37,434 nt of DNA from Gonapodya prolifera JEL478. Taxonomy: Eukaryota > Monoblepharomycota > Monoblepharidomycetes > Monoblepharidales > Gonapodyaceae. The notes under the pieces are model-generated. The model saw nothing but the letters and a program-made list of their open reading frames with translations. It was not told the DNA's origin and did not search any database. Shown here one piece after another: positions 9,744 to 20,777 of this stretch; position 1 is the stretch's first letter; each line of letters begins with the position of its first letter. The position numbers and the translations under genes are program-made. Location: NCBI GenBank assembly GCA_001574975.1, contig KQ965841.1, positions 9,013-46,446 of the forward strand, written 5' to 3'.

Positions 9744-12700
9744 ATGCCGCGCTTCTCAATCGACTCGATGAGCCCTCTCGGCTCCTCCTCCTCGTCGCTG
9801 ACGTCGGCTGAACCGACCACGTCGGTGTCCTCAGCAAAGCAGAAACTTGCTCAAGACATCGTGAAAGCAGCAGGTGGGTTTGTTACCCACTGAAAAGGCG
9901 TGCTGGAATGCAGTGCGTCGGAAGCGACTACACACGTCGCATTCGCCTCTGACATTACGCAAGTCGTGTGGTTGTTCTCACCTTTGGCCCTTGGTGCTTG
10001 GAGGAGGAAAACCTCAGCAATTTATCATTGGCAAGGCCAAACCGAAAAGTCTTGGCGCACTTCGGAGTCGTACGCCCTCGTACCTAGTGCTGGGAGTGTG
10101 AAACTTAGCATTCGGACTATTGTCGACTTGCGCCACACGCATCCATCGGTTTGCTCACAAATCCCACTGCACACATCCTACAAGAACACAACAACTCCGA
10201 CACTCTCACCACGCACCTCTTCCAATCACCCTCGGGGTGTCCCGTCCCCGCCTTCTCTCCCACCGATCCCGACTACGCGCCCGCACTCGGCCTCGCCATG
10301 CTATACGCAGCGCACCAGGACAACGCAGAGACGATCCAGCTGTTGCTCGATTTGGGTGTCGGTGCAGATGCGAGGCCCAAGAGGGAGGGGTGGGCCAGGT
10401 CGTATGATGGGGAGTTGAAGTGGGCTGTTAGTGAAGGTGGGTAGGGCAGTGAGAGGATCATCGGACGTCAGTCCGTGTGGCAAAATATCTGGTGCGTTTG
10501 GAGTGTCGATTGTGGTGACGGCCCCTGCGACGTAGTCATCGCATGCCTCACGAAGCGGAAAATGCAACCTGTCGTTTCCTGGTACAGTAGACCCACACCC
10601 ATGACGACGCACCTTGATTTTTTTTGTGCCACCGAAACGCTCTTCTTGCACTATTTTGCCTCGACTCATCCTCCCATCGCTCCCTAGGATGCACCCCGCT
10701 CATGCTCGCCGCCCGCCGCGGAAACCTCAAAGCCGTATGTGCTCTTCTCGCCGTATGTGTTATCCGTTCTCTTGCGCGTTTTCTACTCTTTCTCAACCTT
10801 CGCACTCGCACCATTCTCCTACACCCGGTAGGCTCGCGACGCATCCGCCCCAGTCCTCTCCGCCCGCGACGCCCACTCATGGACGGCTCTTCTCCGCGCC
10901 TGCTGGAACGGCAAGACGGACGTCGTGGAGCTCCTTGTTGACTCGGGTGGGGCTGTCGTGGACGAAACAGACAGTTCTGGGTGGACGGGTCTGATGAGGG
11001 CCAGTTGGAACGGACATGTTGGAGCTGCGAGGGCGGTTTTGGAGAGGGGGGCGAAGGTGCGTTCGTGACGGTGGGTGTGGGAGAGTCTGAAGGAAGGTTA
11101 CTGACGCGAGGTGCTTCGACAGATCGACCTCCCCGACCATCACGGCCAGACCGCTCTGCACCTCGCATGCGCCAACGCCCAGGCTCGCGTCGTACAGCTT
11201 CTTCTGGAGTGGGGCGCCAACACCGAAACGAAGGACGTTCGAGGTAAGCTCTTGCATTTCTTGCGACGAACCACCATCTCTTCAACACCTCACTTTCGAT
11301 CAACAGGAGCTACACCTCTCGATCTCGCCCGCTCCCGATCCAACCGCGAAGTCGTGGAGATCCTCCAGGACCACTACGACGGCATCGTCCGGGCCGCAAC
11401 GGAGGGACCTGCCCCAGTTCTGCCAATCGCTTCACTTGCGGCGCACAACGTTCGTGCGGCGGCGCCAGAGGAGGAGACCGGTCAGAGGAAGCCGGCGTCG
11501 TTCTTCGTGGAGGACGGCGAGGAGAGTGAACGTCAGACCCAGAGCCTGCCTGCCAGTGTCGCCCCAAGTCCTACCGCAAGTGCATCGGCGCCCGCCCCGG
11601 ATGGTCTTCACGAGGCAGAACCGGCTCTTCCAGGATCTTTCGTAGACAACAGCGCCGCTTCTTCCCCATTACGTCCGTCAGTAAACGTTCTTCCGGAGAG
11701 CCCGACCAGGGAGGAGCCGCCAGTACCCATTCCCGTTCCCGTCCCCGTGACGAAAAGAGTCGCTAGTGCGGATCTCATCAGGGCTGCTGAGGAAGGTGGT
11801 GCGTCTACTAGCAACACCTCGAAGGTGCTCGAGGAGCACGAGCGGCTTAATTCGATGGAGGCATCAACAACCATCCCTGGGGCGTTCGAGAGACGTCCGC
11901 GGTCGCCAGAAAGGAACGTTGACTTCGCGCCTGCGGTGGGGATTGCAGCACCAGACGTTGCACCCACGGTGGAGACCCCGACGGTGGAGCGTGCACCCGA
12001 GACCTCGGAGACGGACACCGAACACCCCATTGAGTCGCTCGAGTTCCCTTGCGTGCCCATCTTGCTTGCCCATATGGCAGTGGAGGGCGCCACACCGAGC
12101 GAGATTTTGGACCGACTGCAGGATTCAAAGATTGCCCTCAGCGACATCCTGGTCGAGACACAGTACAAGGCCCTAGAGCAAATCCTGCGAAGCTACTGCA
12201 TCCGCCCGTTCGTCGTTCCGGCCGACCCTTCCATCCCTGCCGTTCCTCCTCCGAACCCTACCGAGGTCGTCGTGCCCGAGTACGTCGAGTCCCTTCTCGA
12301 GACCGTGTTGGCTCTCCGCGCAAAAGTCGAGCGGGTGCAGGATGAGGGGAACTGGGTCGAGGACGTGCAGGCGATTGTGAGGAAGTTTGTGTTTGAGGCC
12401 GAGGCGGTGAAGGAGGAGACCGATGTCGCGGCCGAGGCTAAGAGGGGCGAGAGGGAGCACTTGGAGGAAGCGCGGGGTGGTGCTGAGAGGTGGGTTTCGA
12501 TTCGCGGGGCAAGTGGCGGTTGATGTGGATTTGAATGTTGATTTCATTTCACTTGCCTTGAATAGGGACTTCCAAGCACTCACGGCATCACTGTCTTCGC
12601 GAATGCCCACCACATTTGACCTCTCCGCGTTTGATCTGATCCTTCAGGCGGCTCAGATGAGTGCCAGCACCGCGATCCAGCAACACAAGGCCGACGTTGA

Positions 12701-13532
12701 AGCCGAACTCGGACAACTCGAAGCCCGAGCGTTATCAATCGAGACCCTGTGCGACGCTGCCAACTATGCGTCGGAGCTTCTTGCCAAAGTCCACCACGGC
12801 CTGCACGAGGAGACGGCGGGGACGTTGACAAGGTTACAGGCATTTGGAATGCAAGCGCACGCGTATCTGGCCAACTTAACCGCGCTCACGGAGTCTGTCC
12901 TGACCAAACTCCGTCGCAAGCGGAACCAGCTGGAGCTCGACGCGACGGAAGCTGCACGCATGGGGCTGGCATCACGGTACAAGCGGCTGGTGGACGTGGA
13001 GGGTAAGGAGCTCGATCGGGAGGTCGCGGAGGGAGAGAGGCTGTGGAGACGGTACACAGATATCATGAGGGAGCTTGCGGGGGTCACGAAGGAGAAGGAC
13101 GCGAGGAAGGAGGTGGGAGAGCGGGACAAGGAGTACTCGCGGGGCAGCTCGGTACCGGATTCGGAGGAGTCGACCCAGCCAGAGGTGTACCCTGTTGCGA
13201 TTCTGTCGCCCATGAGGTCAAGCGGTGTTTCGGGATCGTCGGCGAGGCCGGTTCAGCTCTTGCCCCTCCATATCGCCGATTCGGATGATGCAGGGTCGGC
13301 CGCGTCCGTGGAGGACCGCAACACGCAATTTTCCCCCGTGGCTGCCGAGCCGAGGATGGTTGATCTGAACCTACACGTTGAAGTTGCACTTTTGGCTGCC
13401 GACGACGAGGAGACGCAGCAATATGAGCGTGCGGGGACGGAGGAGGAAGGGTCTGAAGCAGGACTGGCAAGTTTGAGCGAGGGAAGCTTTGAGAGGGTCG
13501 AGATGGAAGATGTTGAGGCTCTGGGGTTGTGA
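9744..13532 (+). CDS. Ankyrin-repeat protein with C-terminal coiled coil
   Basis: Seven exons keep phase throughout: 9744-9873, 10185-10436, 10688-10734, 10832-11056, 11123-11243, 11307-12489 and 12566-13532, giving about 974 residues. The first 45 residues are Ser-rich and lead into DIVKAA. At least five ankyrin repeats follow, including GCTPLMLAARRGNLKA, SWTALLRACWNGKTDVVELL, GWTGLMRASWNGHVGAARA, QTALHLACANAQARVVQLLL and ATPLDLARSRSNREVVEIL. The middle (residues about 285-460) is Pro/Ser/Glu-rich and probably disordered, and the last third contains long heptad-like helices (about 690-830) before an acidic tail. Ankyrin arrays mediate protein binding, so this is probably a cytoplasmic or nuclear scaffold; no catalytic domain is visible. 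A poly(A)-like AATAAA follows at 13639. Intron 1 (about 310 nt) and intron 2 (about 250 nt) are long for this window. Confidence 0.88.
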
Positions 13533-13638
13533 GACACCGGATGGGGTTCAGTTGAAGTGAAGGGAATGGGAGGGTTGGGAGGGTTTAGCTTTGCATTTTT
13601 AGCTTTTCATAAGTCAACTTGAGATTTTCCGTCATGTG

Positions 13639-13644
13639 AATAAA
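13639..13644 (+). terminator. AATAAA polyadenylation-like signal
   Basis: AATAAA lies 107 bases after the stop codon of the ankyrin gene, a reasonable place for its 3'-end signal. Fungal poly(A) signals are loose, so this is suggestive only. Confidence 0.4.
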
Positions 13645-13662
13645 GTTGTGCGAGCACTTCCG

Positions 13663-13693
13663 GCAGTGAGCATGCAGTGAGCATGCAGTGAAC
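13663..13693 (+). repeat. Tandem GCAGTGAGCAT repeats
   Basis: Two exact tandem copies of the 11-mer GCAGTGAGCAT (13663-13673 and 13674-13684) are followed by a third, changed copy beginning GCAGTGAAC. The core GCAGTGAAC matches the subterminal motif of the Plavaka element 4.6 kb away, so this may be a leftover element end. The following 300 bases hold no recognisable gene. Confidence 0.6.
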
Positions 13694-13989
13694 AACGCTC
13701 AGTGAAACGGCAACTGCGGTCACTCATGCAGCTTTCATTTTCACCGAGGAACAGCGGGGTAGAGTGAGGGGAGAGTGTGCAGAAGAGTCGATGTGCAACT
13801 GCGGGAGCTGGCGGGTGGGGTGGAGTCAAGGCGCAGTTGAAGTGAGAACCGATACCTTTCTGTTCTGGATCTCCATGGATCGGGCACCGAAAGAGAAAGA
13901 AGGACTTCGACGTTTTACGTTTACTCTTCCCTTGAATGAGAGGGGTGCAAACCATGGCTAAAATTTCATTCTGTGTTCCATTGGCAGTC

Positions 13990-15310
13990 TACAGTTCCCG
14001 AGTTTGACACTATTCTATAACAGGGGAGGAGCAGCAAGGATCCCATCCACATTCACTCCCCGTTTGCTGAACAACTGAAGCACTTTAGCATGCCGATATC
14101 CCAATTTAGCAAATTTTCGAATCACGACGTCACGTTCACCCAAGCACCTCCACGACATCTGCGCGACCTTGATTAACAGCCTTCACCAGAGCGTCATTTT
14201 TCGCAGACTGATCATAGGTCAAAATTTTTAACAGGATGCGAGCGATGTGCGCATCACGACACATTGCATTCCTCAAGGCGCTGTTCCTCTCGTCGTCTCT
14301 GGCACCTCACTCTATCAGGAAGAGAGCCGCATCACTTCGCCCAAAAATACTCGCGCGGCCAGAGGAGGAGAATTTGGTTCCCCGCCAATGTGATCAAGGA
14401 GGACACGCAGCGCATCAACCTTTCCGTACTCTGCAGCTTCCTTCACAGCCAGCTCAGTACTATTCCTTGAGTCCAGTCAGGATGTTGTGGAGGATGCAAC
14501 ATGCATCAAACCAGTCAACAACGGACTTGAACTCCTCCTTGCTCACCAGATTCTTCCGCAGTCCACGAAGTGATGCCCATCGCCACTTCAGCTGTCCCAT
14601 ACAGTGCTCCACCTTCACACGCAGGTGTAAAAGGTGAACATTAAATCGCTGATTATCGGAGAGCAGGGCGGCAGGCTTCTTGTAAGGTGCGACGGTGCAC
14701 AGACTGACAGGGTAGGCGGTGTCTGCGAGAAGGTACTCGCCACCCTCAAAGTAAAAGTCCGGTCGCAGATGCAAGTCATAGTTTTGGAAGACACGCGTAT
14801 CCTGCACGGATGCAAGCCAGCCTGCATACGTGTGGGTGATGAGCTTGTCTGCCAAGCAAACAACCTGTCATGTTCTTGTCTGCGAACCCGCCAAACAAAG
14901 CAGTCCGCACTGCTTCTTTTGTTTTTGCCCTTGGGCTGCGGTAACATGCTGGAGAAGAAGCCTTGCGGCCCACTCCAGTCCACTTTGAACCGCCGCAAAC
15001 ATTATCGCTTGTGGTCCGGGAAGGGCATCGTCTTCCACAGTCCTTCCTCCCTGCGCAAGAAATTCTACAACTTCTACGTTGCCCGGAACGATTTTGCCCC
15101 GAAGGTTAACCCTTGGGACACTGCCCCATTCGTTTTTCTTCCCCGGTTTCCCACTTACCCCCCGGGAGTATATGCTTCTCTGCCGCATTTGGTAGCCTTC
15201 GAGAGGGCCTCCGAATTATTTGGCCAGAAGCATGCGGACAATGTCTAGTAATTTCTGGCCAGCGGCTGCGATGATGGCTTGGTTGCTCTAGCAGTGTTGT
15301 GATGACATTG
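13990..15310 (-). pseudogene. Ankyrin-repeat pseudogene split by a transposase fragment
   Basis: Ankyrin-like fragments occur in order on the minus strand but in broken frames. Near 15290-15220 there is IIAAAGQKLLDIVRMLLAK, then between about 15110 and 14930 NVEVVEFLAQGG and AIMFAAVQSGLEWAARLLLQ. After the transposase-like insert, ELAVKEAAEYGKVDALRVLL appears at about 14460-14390 and LVKAVNQGRADVVEVL near 14190-14140. A last degenerate unit (HAKVLQLFSKRG) lies near 14090-14050. Stops and frame changes separate the units, so no intact protein can be made. The parent was probably a long ankyrin-only protein unlike the intact ankyrin gene at 9.7 kb, whose repeats differ. Confidence 0.6.
14460..14867 (-). 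mobile_element. Harbinger/PIF-type transposase fragment (DDE_Tnp_4-like)
   Basis: The minus-strand frame gives the C-terminal part of a DDE endonuclease: VVCLADKLITHTYAGWLASV with TRVFQNYDL, then GGEYLLADTAYPVSL (second catalytic Asp), APYKKPAALL, RVKVEHCMGQLKWRW (catalytic Glu) and FDACCILHNIL at the end. This order matches PIF/Harbinger transposases. The N-terminal half, including the first catalytic Asp region, is missing, so the piece cannot be active. It begins and ends inside ankyrin-like sequence on the same strand. No terminal inverted repeats or 3-bp target duplication were found at its edges. Confidence 0.8.
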
Positions 15311-16508
15311 CACGGCGGTCAGATAGCCTGCCAGCGCTGAACACATATCATAAGATGTACTACTCGCTATTTCTTATTCACTGCTCCCAAATATCCAACG
15401 GAGGGACGGTCGTGCAAGGTTCTGTGCCAACCTCATGACTTCATCTCATGTTTACATGTTACAGCCTTCTCCGTTTTGGAATCACAGCAGAAGAGCAGTT
15501 ATAGACTGTGTTCCGGTGTGAAAGTGCATTTTTGCCGCTATACTGGCATATATCACCTTTTCGATACGCTTGCCGGTCTGTTTGGCGGTTCCGCTCTTGT
15601 GAGTTGAGACCCAGTTCCGAGTCCTACGGCCATTTCAAAAACAACGTCCAGCTCATGTGGCATCCTGTAGATAGAGCAATATAGATTTTGACGAGCAAAG
15701 TGGTATGTGCAGTACTTTACCGTGCTGGTTGCTGCGCTCCCCAGAACACTTGGTCAGGAACGATGGACTATATGATAATACATACATCTGCGTGGCTACT
15801 GGGAAGTACTCAACTGAATGCACAGTTAAATATTGCACTGCGTGCACTCTGACCACCAGGAACCTCGGCAAGTCAATCGCGAGTGACGGATGTACGGAGA
15901 AGGTCACTTTCGGGTCTAATTTGCACCCGCGTGACCCCGTAAGACAATTCCTAAACTGACAACGTTACCTTTGAAGAAAAAAGTGGCCGCCCCGGGCTGA
16001 TTGGCGAGAGCGAGAATATCTTGAGGTTCGACAAGGTCTTCCTCCACCGCCTGCCTCCCAGACTGCTTCAGTGGTACTTAGCAACTACCTGTCCATATAC
16101 CCCGCATCTCTCTCGGAACAAAGGGGGACACACCGTCAGGTGCTTCGCTCTTGGCACATGGCAGTGCCTAAACGGGCCAAACTTCATCGGCCATCGTCAA
16201 GTCGAACTTACCCGCAAGTCATCCGGTGCCTCGTTGCACGAAGAAGAAAAGGCACTGGTAATCATACACAGATAGCTTTGAAGTGGGAGTTAGCTCGAAA
16301 AGGACTAGGTTTCCTTCTCGTCGAGAACCCTTTCGGAGAAGACAAAATTCCAAGCTCGGCGGACGATGAGCTGGGTCCGAAAATAGATTATCCGTATGTC
16401 ACTGTTTCTTATCATCAGATGGAGGGAGGGATGACCGTGCAGGGAGAGGAAAGCAACGAATCTTCCTTGCCTTTGCCGTCAGACAGGTACCACTGTTTTT
16501 CGCGCCAG
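15311..16508. other. Gene-poor stretch, nothing recognised
   Basis: Several open frames exist, the longest running on + from 16071, but their translations show no domain or conserved motif. No repeat pairs or RNA gene were seen. The end adjoins the GH5-like pseudogene; from about 16480 a faint match to the last intron bases before exon 3 of the intact paralogue appears. Confidence 0.4.
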
Positions 16509-17283
16509 CTAATGGTTCCAACAATGGAAAGCTCAGCCTCTCCTACGCTCGCGACTTCTGGAAGTTCTACGCTGCCCGATACGCAGCTGAGGTTGGTGCT
16601 TGCAGATTTCCTTCCGCGCTTTCAATCGTCACAGATCTTTCAACTTCGAACCTCCCGACAACAGACCCACGTTATCTACGAAATCCACCACGAGTCCGTC
16701 CAGTGGGGACCTTCATACCTCACGTCGACCCAGAGCCCCGGCGCTGTTAGCATGATGTCCACTGCTACAAGGTCATTCGAGCTGCTGCGCCGTCGACTCC
16801 GGTTCTTCTTTTCACCTACGCGTCAATTGGTGGAGGACCGTCGGCTGCCGGTGCCGTGCAGGATGCTCAGTCGTTCAGCAAGACGGTGTTTGGGAATGCC
16901 AACCAGAAGTGGACGAACGAAGCTTTAGCGATTCATGGTACGTCACGCACATCATCTGGGTTCGCCTCTGGGTTCTCCCCAGCTCGTTTTTCCAAACCAT
17001 TTCATCAGGCTACTGGGGGGCTCAAGGCACTTCGGACGCTGCCAAGGCTCTGAACCAAGCCGGATACTCCGTCGTGCTCACCGAGTTCGCCGCGGCCACC
17101 AGCCCGACCTCTCCCAACGGCGGCCAGGACACTGTCCTCACCAAGTTCATGGAGCAGCAAGGCATCTCGTGGCTCACATTCCTCCACATCCCACCAACTG
17201 GCGTGTCGGGTGACGTGACTGACCCAACGCAGTACGCTAACCCGATGAAGACTGCTAGTATTTCGTTTGCTGCCGATCCTTGA
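16509..17283 (+). pseudogene. Truncated copy of the GH5-like glycoside hydrolase
   Basis: Colinear with exons 3-5 of the intact gene at 30525-31822, including intron positions. It starts with NNGKLSLSYARDFWKFYAAR, continues YEIHHESVQWGPSY, SIGGGPSAAGAVQDAQSF and ends with GYWGAQGTSDAAKAL, VVLTEFAAATSPTS and FAADP before the stop at 17283. Exons 1-2, the signal peptide and a start codon are absent. A one-base deletion at about 16758-16761 (after the SMM codons) shifts the frame. The catalytic NEP is HES here: the acid/base Glu remains but its neighbours changed. The copy is inverted relative to the intact gene, about 13.5 kb away. Most of the third exon equivalent (GYWG onward) remains open and nearly identical, so the duplication is fairly recent or was partly homogenised. 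Confidence 0.85.
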
Positions 17284-17747
17284 ACGCAGTGGTTGCGATT
17301 TTTTTAGCCTCCAATCTGGTGCTGGACATCGGTGCTCGAGGAGGAACTAGCATGTACTTATTTATTGTATCTAGCGCGTTTGATCAACGCTAACAGAAAG
17401 GTTCAGTTTCATCAAGAGATTTCGATTTCCGTGTTTCTTCATTGCAAAGACCATTATTCGCGTCATCTTCAAGAATAACGAATGCAAGTGGAAAATCTAT
17501 TCGCACGAGAATGGCTACAAAGAACAACGATTGAGATTGCATGATATGAAACAAGGAAATGAAGATGCTGTCCACATTACTAAATGTGAGATTAAAGTGT
17601 GTCACATTACGTCCGAAACCAAGGCGAGGTTACTCCAACACCAGTGAATACATTGGTAAATGGCATGAAATTGTTATAATGGTCGGTATCAGCGGGTTAT
17701 GCTTCCAAAACTCGACATGTGTTCCTCGCGGTCACTTTTCGTCATGT
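17284..17747. other. Intergenic, nothing recognised
   Basis: AT-rich sequence after the GH5 pseudogene. About the first 20 bases after the stop still resemble the 3' flank of the intact GH5 gene (GCAGT...TTG), after which similarity is lost. No coding, RNA or repeat feature was supported. Confidence 0.35.
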
Positions 17748-18015
17748 TCACGTGTGGGAATGCCATCGGGTTCGCGCCTCGTGAGCGTTCTCATAGTCCG
17801 CAAGACAAGACACCACGATATCCATGTACTCCTCTGTGGCTGTCTCATAATCAGAATCCGCGCTATCATAGGTGTCGTCCTTATTGTCGGCGATAGAATC
17901 AGTATTTGTACAGTCGACAACAGCAGCTGCCAATGTATCGAGAGCTCCGGAATTCAAGTCGGTCAAGGCGAGTACCATGCCTCCAGAGTCAGCGACCGCT
18001 TCAGGCGACGGTTTC

Positions 18016-19574
18016 TCAGGTGGCAAGCTCCGAGACGGAAACAAGGTCGTCGTAATTACTCCTGCGTGCAAAGAACGTCCTTTCGACCAGATTTGAACGT
18101 TTGGACTTGCGACTGTTTGGCAGTCCCTGTTTGAGGTTAGCCGACTTGCGACGGAGTTTCGACGGAAGAGCCATTGGTAGATACAAAATTGGATCCGGGG
18201 GTGGTACTGCCATCTCACGTGGAGCACCAGGTACAGAGAGATCCACTCCGACGTCTGCACCGTCACGCCGTAATCCCTCGAGGAACAGACTCAGCGCCTG
18301 GAGTGTACATAGGATGGTCACGTCATAGTCGACCCCCGTAATGTGGAGAGGTCCCGGAAGAGGTACTTCCAGCAACGTTGCAATCTGCATATGTGAACCA
18401 TGAGGTAGGTGTGAAGTGCTGGAAAGGAAGGGCCCGAGTCGGGGCACTTACTTCTCCTAACTTTGGATCGATTGTCGAAGACATGCCTGTGAGGCAGGTG
18501 AGGATGTCGGAGAGTTCGATGTACCTGAAAAACAATTGTTTGTCGGCGGAAGGTAGATCCATTCTTTAGCTGACTAAGAATGGCCAAGCATACTCACAGA
18601 CGAGAGGCCCCATGTGGGACCGCAAAACACACACAAACGTGACCCAAAAAATGCAAAACGTGTATCCGGGTCCTTTTTTGAATGGACAAAAAGTCTCCGT
18701 TGATGCTCTTGCCGATAATAAGAACCTCCCTGTCCCTCGGCTGTCGCACAACCTCAAGCCCGAAAAGTGGGCCACTCCGAGGGGCTCAATGTGGCCCCGC
18801 AACTCGCCACCACGAGCTGTGACAACCTGCTTGAGCATCTCTTCCAGCGCTTGGTATACCGTTGAGATGTTGGCACCGCCGGTTGCGACAGAGCGAAATT
18901 GTCATGTGTAGAGGGTGCGCGGATCTAGATCGGCGATGTACAGGGACCATCCCAGTTCTCTCACACGTGCGCTTCCTTCGACGTCCAAGCAAAAGACAGC
19001 AACAGGCTTCGAGACAGTCGGAAGAATTTTCGAGAGACCCAGGACTATGTGGTCAGGGACGACTGAACCCAGGAGAAGGCGTAACACGGAGACGAGAGTA
19101 AAGTTTTGATCTTGTTCGATAGTTGAAGCTTGGAACCACTTCAAATTTGTGGTGCTGTTGTGACGTGTTCGGCTGTGACGCGTTCTGCAGGCCTTTTCTC
19201 GCCTTCTTGGAAACCTGAGCTTTCAAATTCGAGTCCGAAGGCGCCGGTACTGTTTGAAAAGCTTTATATTTCCTCTTCTTGTCGTTGCGCGGATTGGTGA
19301 TCTGAGGCGCCAGTACTTCTGGAAGGGCTTCGTATTTCCTCTTTTTGTTGTTGGGCGGATTGGTGACCTGAGGCGCCGGCCTTTTTGGAAAAGCTTCGTA
19401 TTTTTTCTTCTCATCGTTGGGTGGATTGGCGACCTTTTGCCCTCGAGGACGATCAGGAGGCCATGGAAGAGCTCTGACGATCTTCGTGGGGTTTGAGTAA
19501 GAAATTGGCTGTTCTTGCAGTTGTGCACGGGTGCTGGACACCACGACTTGCGCATTGCTTCTCTCCTCTTCCAT
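18016..19574 (-). pseudogene. Repeat-containing protein with RNase H-fold-like segment, disrupted
   Basis: The frame from ATG 19574 holds three 22-residue repeats rich in NPPN.KK.KYEA. After a frame change near 19150-19190 comes KPVAVFCLDVEGSARVRELG (about 19010-18940). The DxE followed by ELGWSLYIADL resembles motif I of the DEDD 3'-5' exonuclease-like domain of fungal Gfd2/YDR514C proteins; this is a motif-level resemblance only. The frame then meets a TGA at 18902-18904 but continues with ISTVYQALEEMLKQVVTARG. Two later pieces, YIELSDILTCLTGMSSTIDP (about 18527-18456) and ITGVDYDVTILCTLQALSLF (about 18388-18016), join across a clean GT-AG intron. An acidic frame continues to 17748 in another phase. 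The well-spliced end argues for a real gene; the stop and frame changes argue for decay. Confidence 0.45.
19235..19436 (-). repeat. Three tandem 66-bp coding repeats
   Basis: Three consecutive units translate as 22-residue repeats of the form [VI]xNPxNxxKxKYxAFxxxxAP, for example VTNPPNNKKRKYEALPEVL. They are Lys/Pro-rich and conserved in frame, so they probably arose by unequal exchange within the coding sequence. A KKRK patch in each unit could act as a nuclear-localisation-like basic motif. Confidence 0.75.
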
Positions 19575-19818
19575 CCATTCCAATCTTGGTTGCCTTCCCG
19601 TGATCGACTTCGGTAAAAGTCGAAGGAACTGAACGTTGAGGTTGTCGTGGTCGTCCAGAAAACCGGCCAGCGAAGAGTGTGAGAGTTAATACACGTCTGC
19701 GTACCGAGTCTTGTCCCAACGCGGCTCAGCGCAGAAGTGGAAATTGATTACGTCTTGATCTGCACTATCTGAGTCGATGGGGAGGGATAGCGACGCTGAA
19801 TGAAGAAACGACTAAGTT

Positions 19819-20598
19819 TCAGTCAACGAGAAGGTAATAGATAAAACCGTTGTCACCTTCCACAATCTCTATGATCGTCAAATAGTCTCGGTCCTTAACA
19901 AGTAACTTTTCGACATCGTTTGTTCCAAACACCTTTCCGACGTGGAAAATTGATAGCTCGTCCACCGCAATTGCGGGAGAGACACTTGTAGCAGTCGGAG
20001 AGAACGTCTCAGAAGTCAAACGTATCAGCGAACTGTGGATACAAAGTGTAACTGGACGTCGGCAATGTCCCACTGGCAGTTGTTCTTAGTTCTTTGACAG
20101 ATTAAGCCCATCTCCGTCGCCAAAACTCTTCCCAGCACCTTTGCTTACGTCAACTCGTGACTTGACTGGAGAGTTTATCTCTCGAAGAACAAGTGGGTGG
20201 AAAGTTCGATTGAGCCGATGCAGTATAACCGCACGCTCCCAGTCAGTGAGGTCTTTTGTAGTGAGAATCTGATGCTTAAGCACGAGTTGAAGCGCTGATA
20301 GAGAGTGTTCATGGTCAGTAGGAGGACAGGGGGTGAAGAGTTCCACAGCGCGGGGTGAGGAGTGCTAATCGTTCTCCTGGTACCAGCGCAGCGGAGGCGC
20401 ACAGTAGTCATCCATCTCCTTTCGATGGCCAGAGGAAGCCGCGGGCGGATCAAATGTCCCCGGGAATGGAACGGACAGCTCCAACTCAGCTGCGGTCCCT
20501 GTGGTCCGTGTGGTCCCACCGACACGACAAAGGGCAACGTTTTGGCAACGGTAGTTTCCGATATTGACATTGTCGTCCCACATCTGGAAGACAAGCAA
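19819..20598 (-). pseudogene. Unknown protein, one frame with two in-frame stops
   Basis: A single minus-strand frame reads from about 20598 to a stop at 19819, interrupted by TAG (20364-20366) and TAA (20083-20085). Translation on both sides of the stops looks protein-like: SVPFPGTFDPPAASSGHRKE, then LSALQLVLKHQILTTKDLTD with ERAVILHRLNRTFHPLVLRE, and finally VEKLLVKDRDYLTIIEIVEG at the C terminus. I do not recognise the family. No GT-AG pair was found that removes either stop neatly. It lies just downstream (in transcription terms) of the kinase gene on the same strand and upstream of the repeat-containing gene, and could have been part of that gene. Confidence 0.4.
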
Positions 20599-20777
20599 AT
20601 CTTGATGTTTTCAAACATGATGTTCTTGGACTTTTCACAACAGGGTACAAGCAGAGGTTACCTCATAAAATTAGTCCAAGAGTGCAAAGTATCTGACATT
20701 GTTGCAAAATAACGCAAAGCCCCCATGGGAGGCACACTGTTCATTCCAAATCCTTGACGATATCGACTTCTCACTTC

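Noticed and set aside
10548-11303. 251-codon Arg/Pro-rich open frame on -
   Set aside because: Antisense shadow of GC-rich ankyrin exons; composition is that of reversed codons and the sense frame splices cleanly.
14634-15248. 204-codon open frame on +
   Set aside because: It lies over the transposase fragment and ankyrin pseudogene, whose minus-strand translations match known families; the plus translation has no family features.
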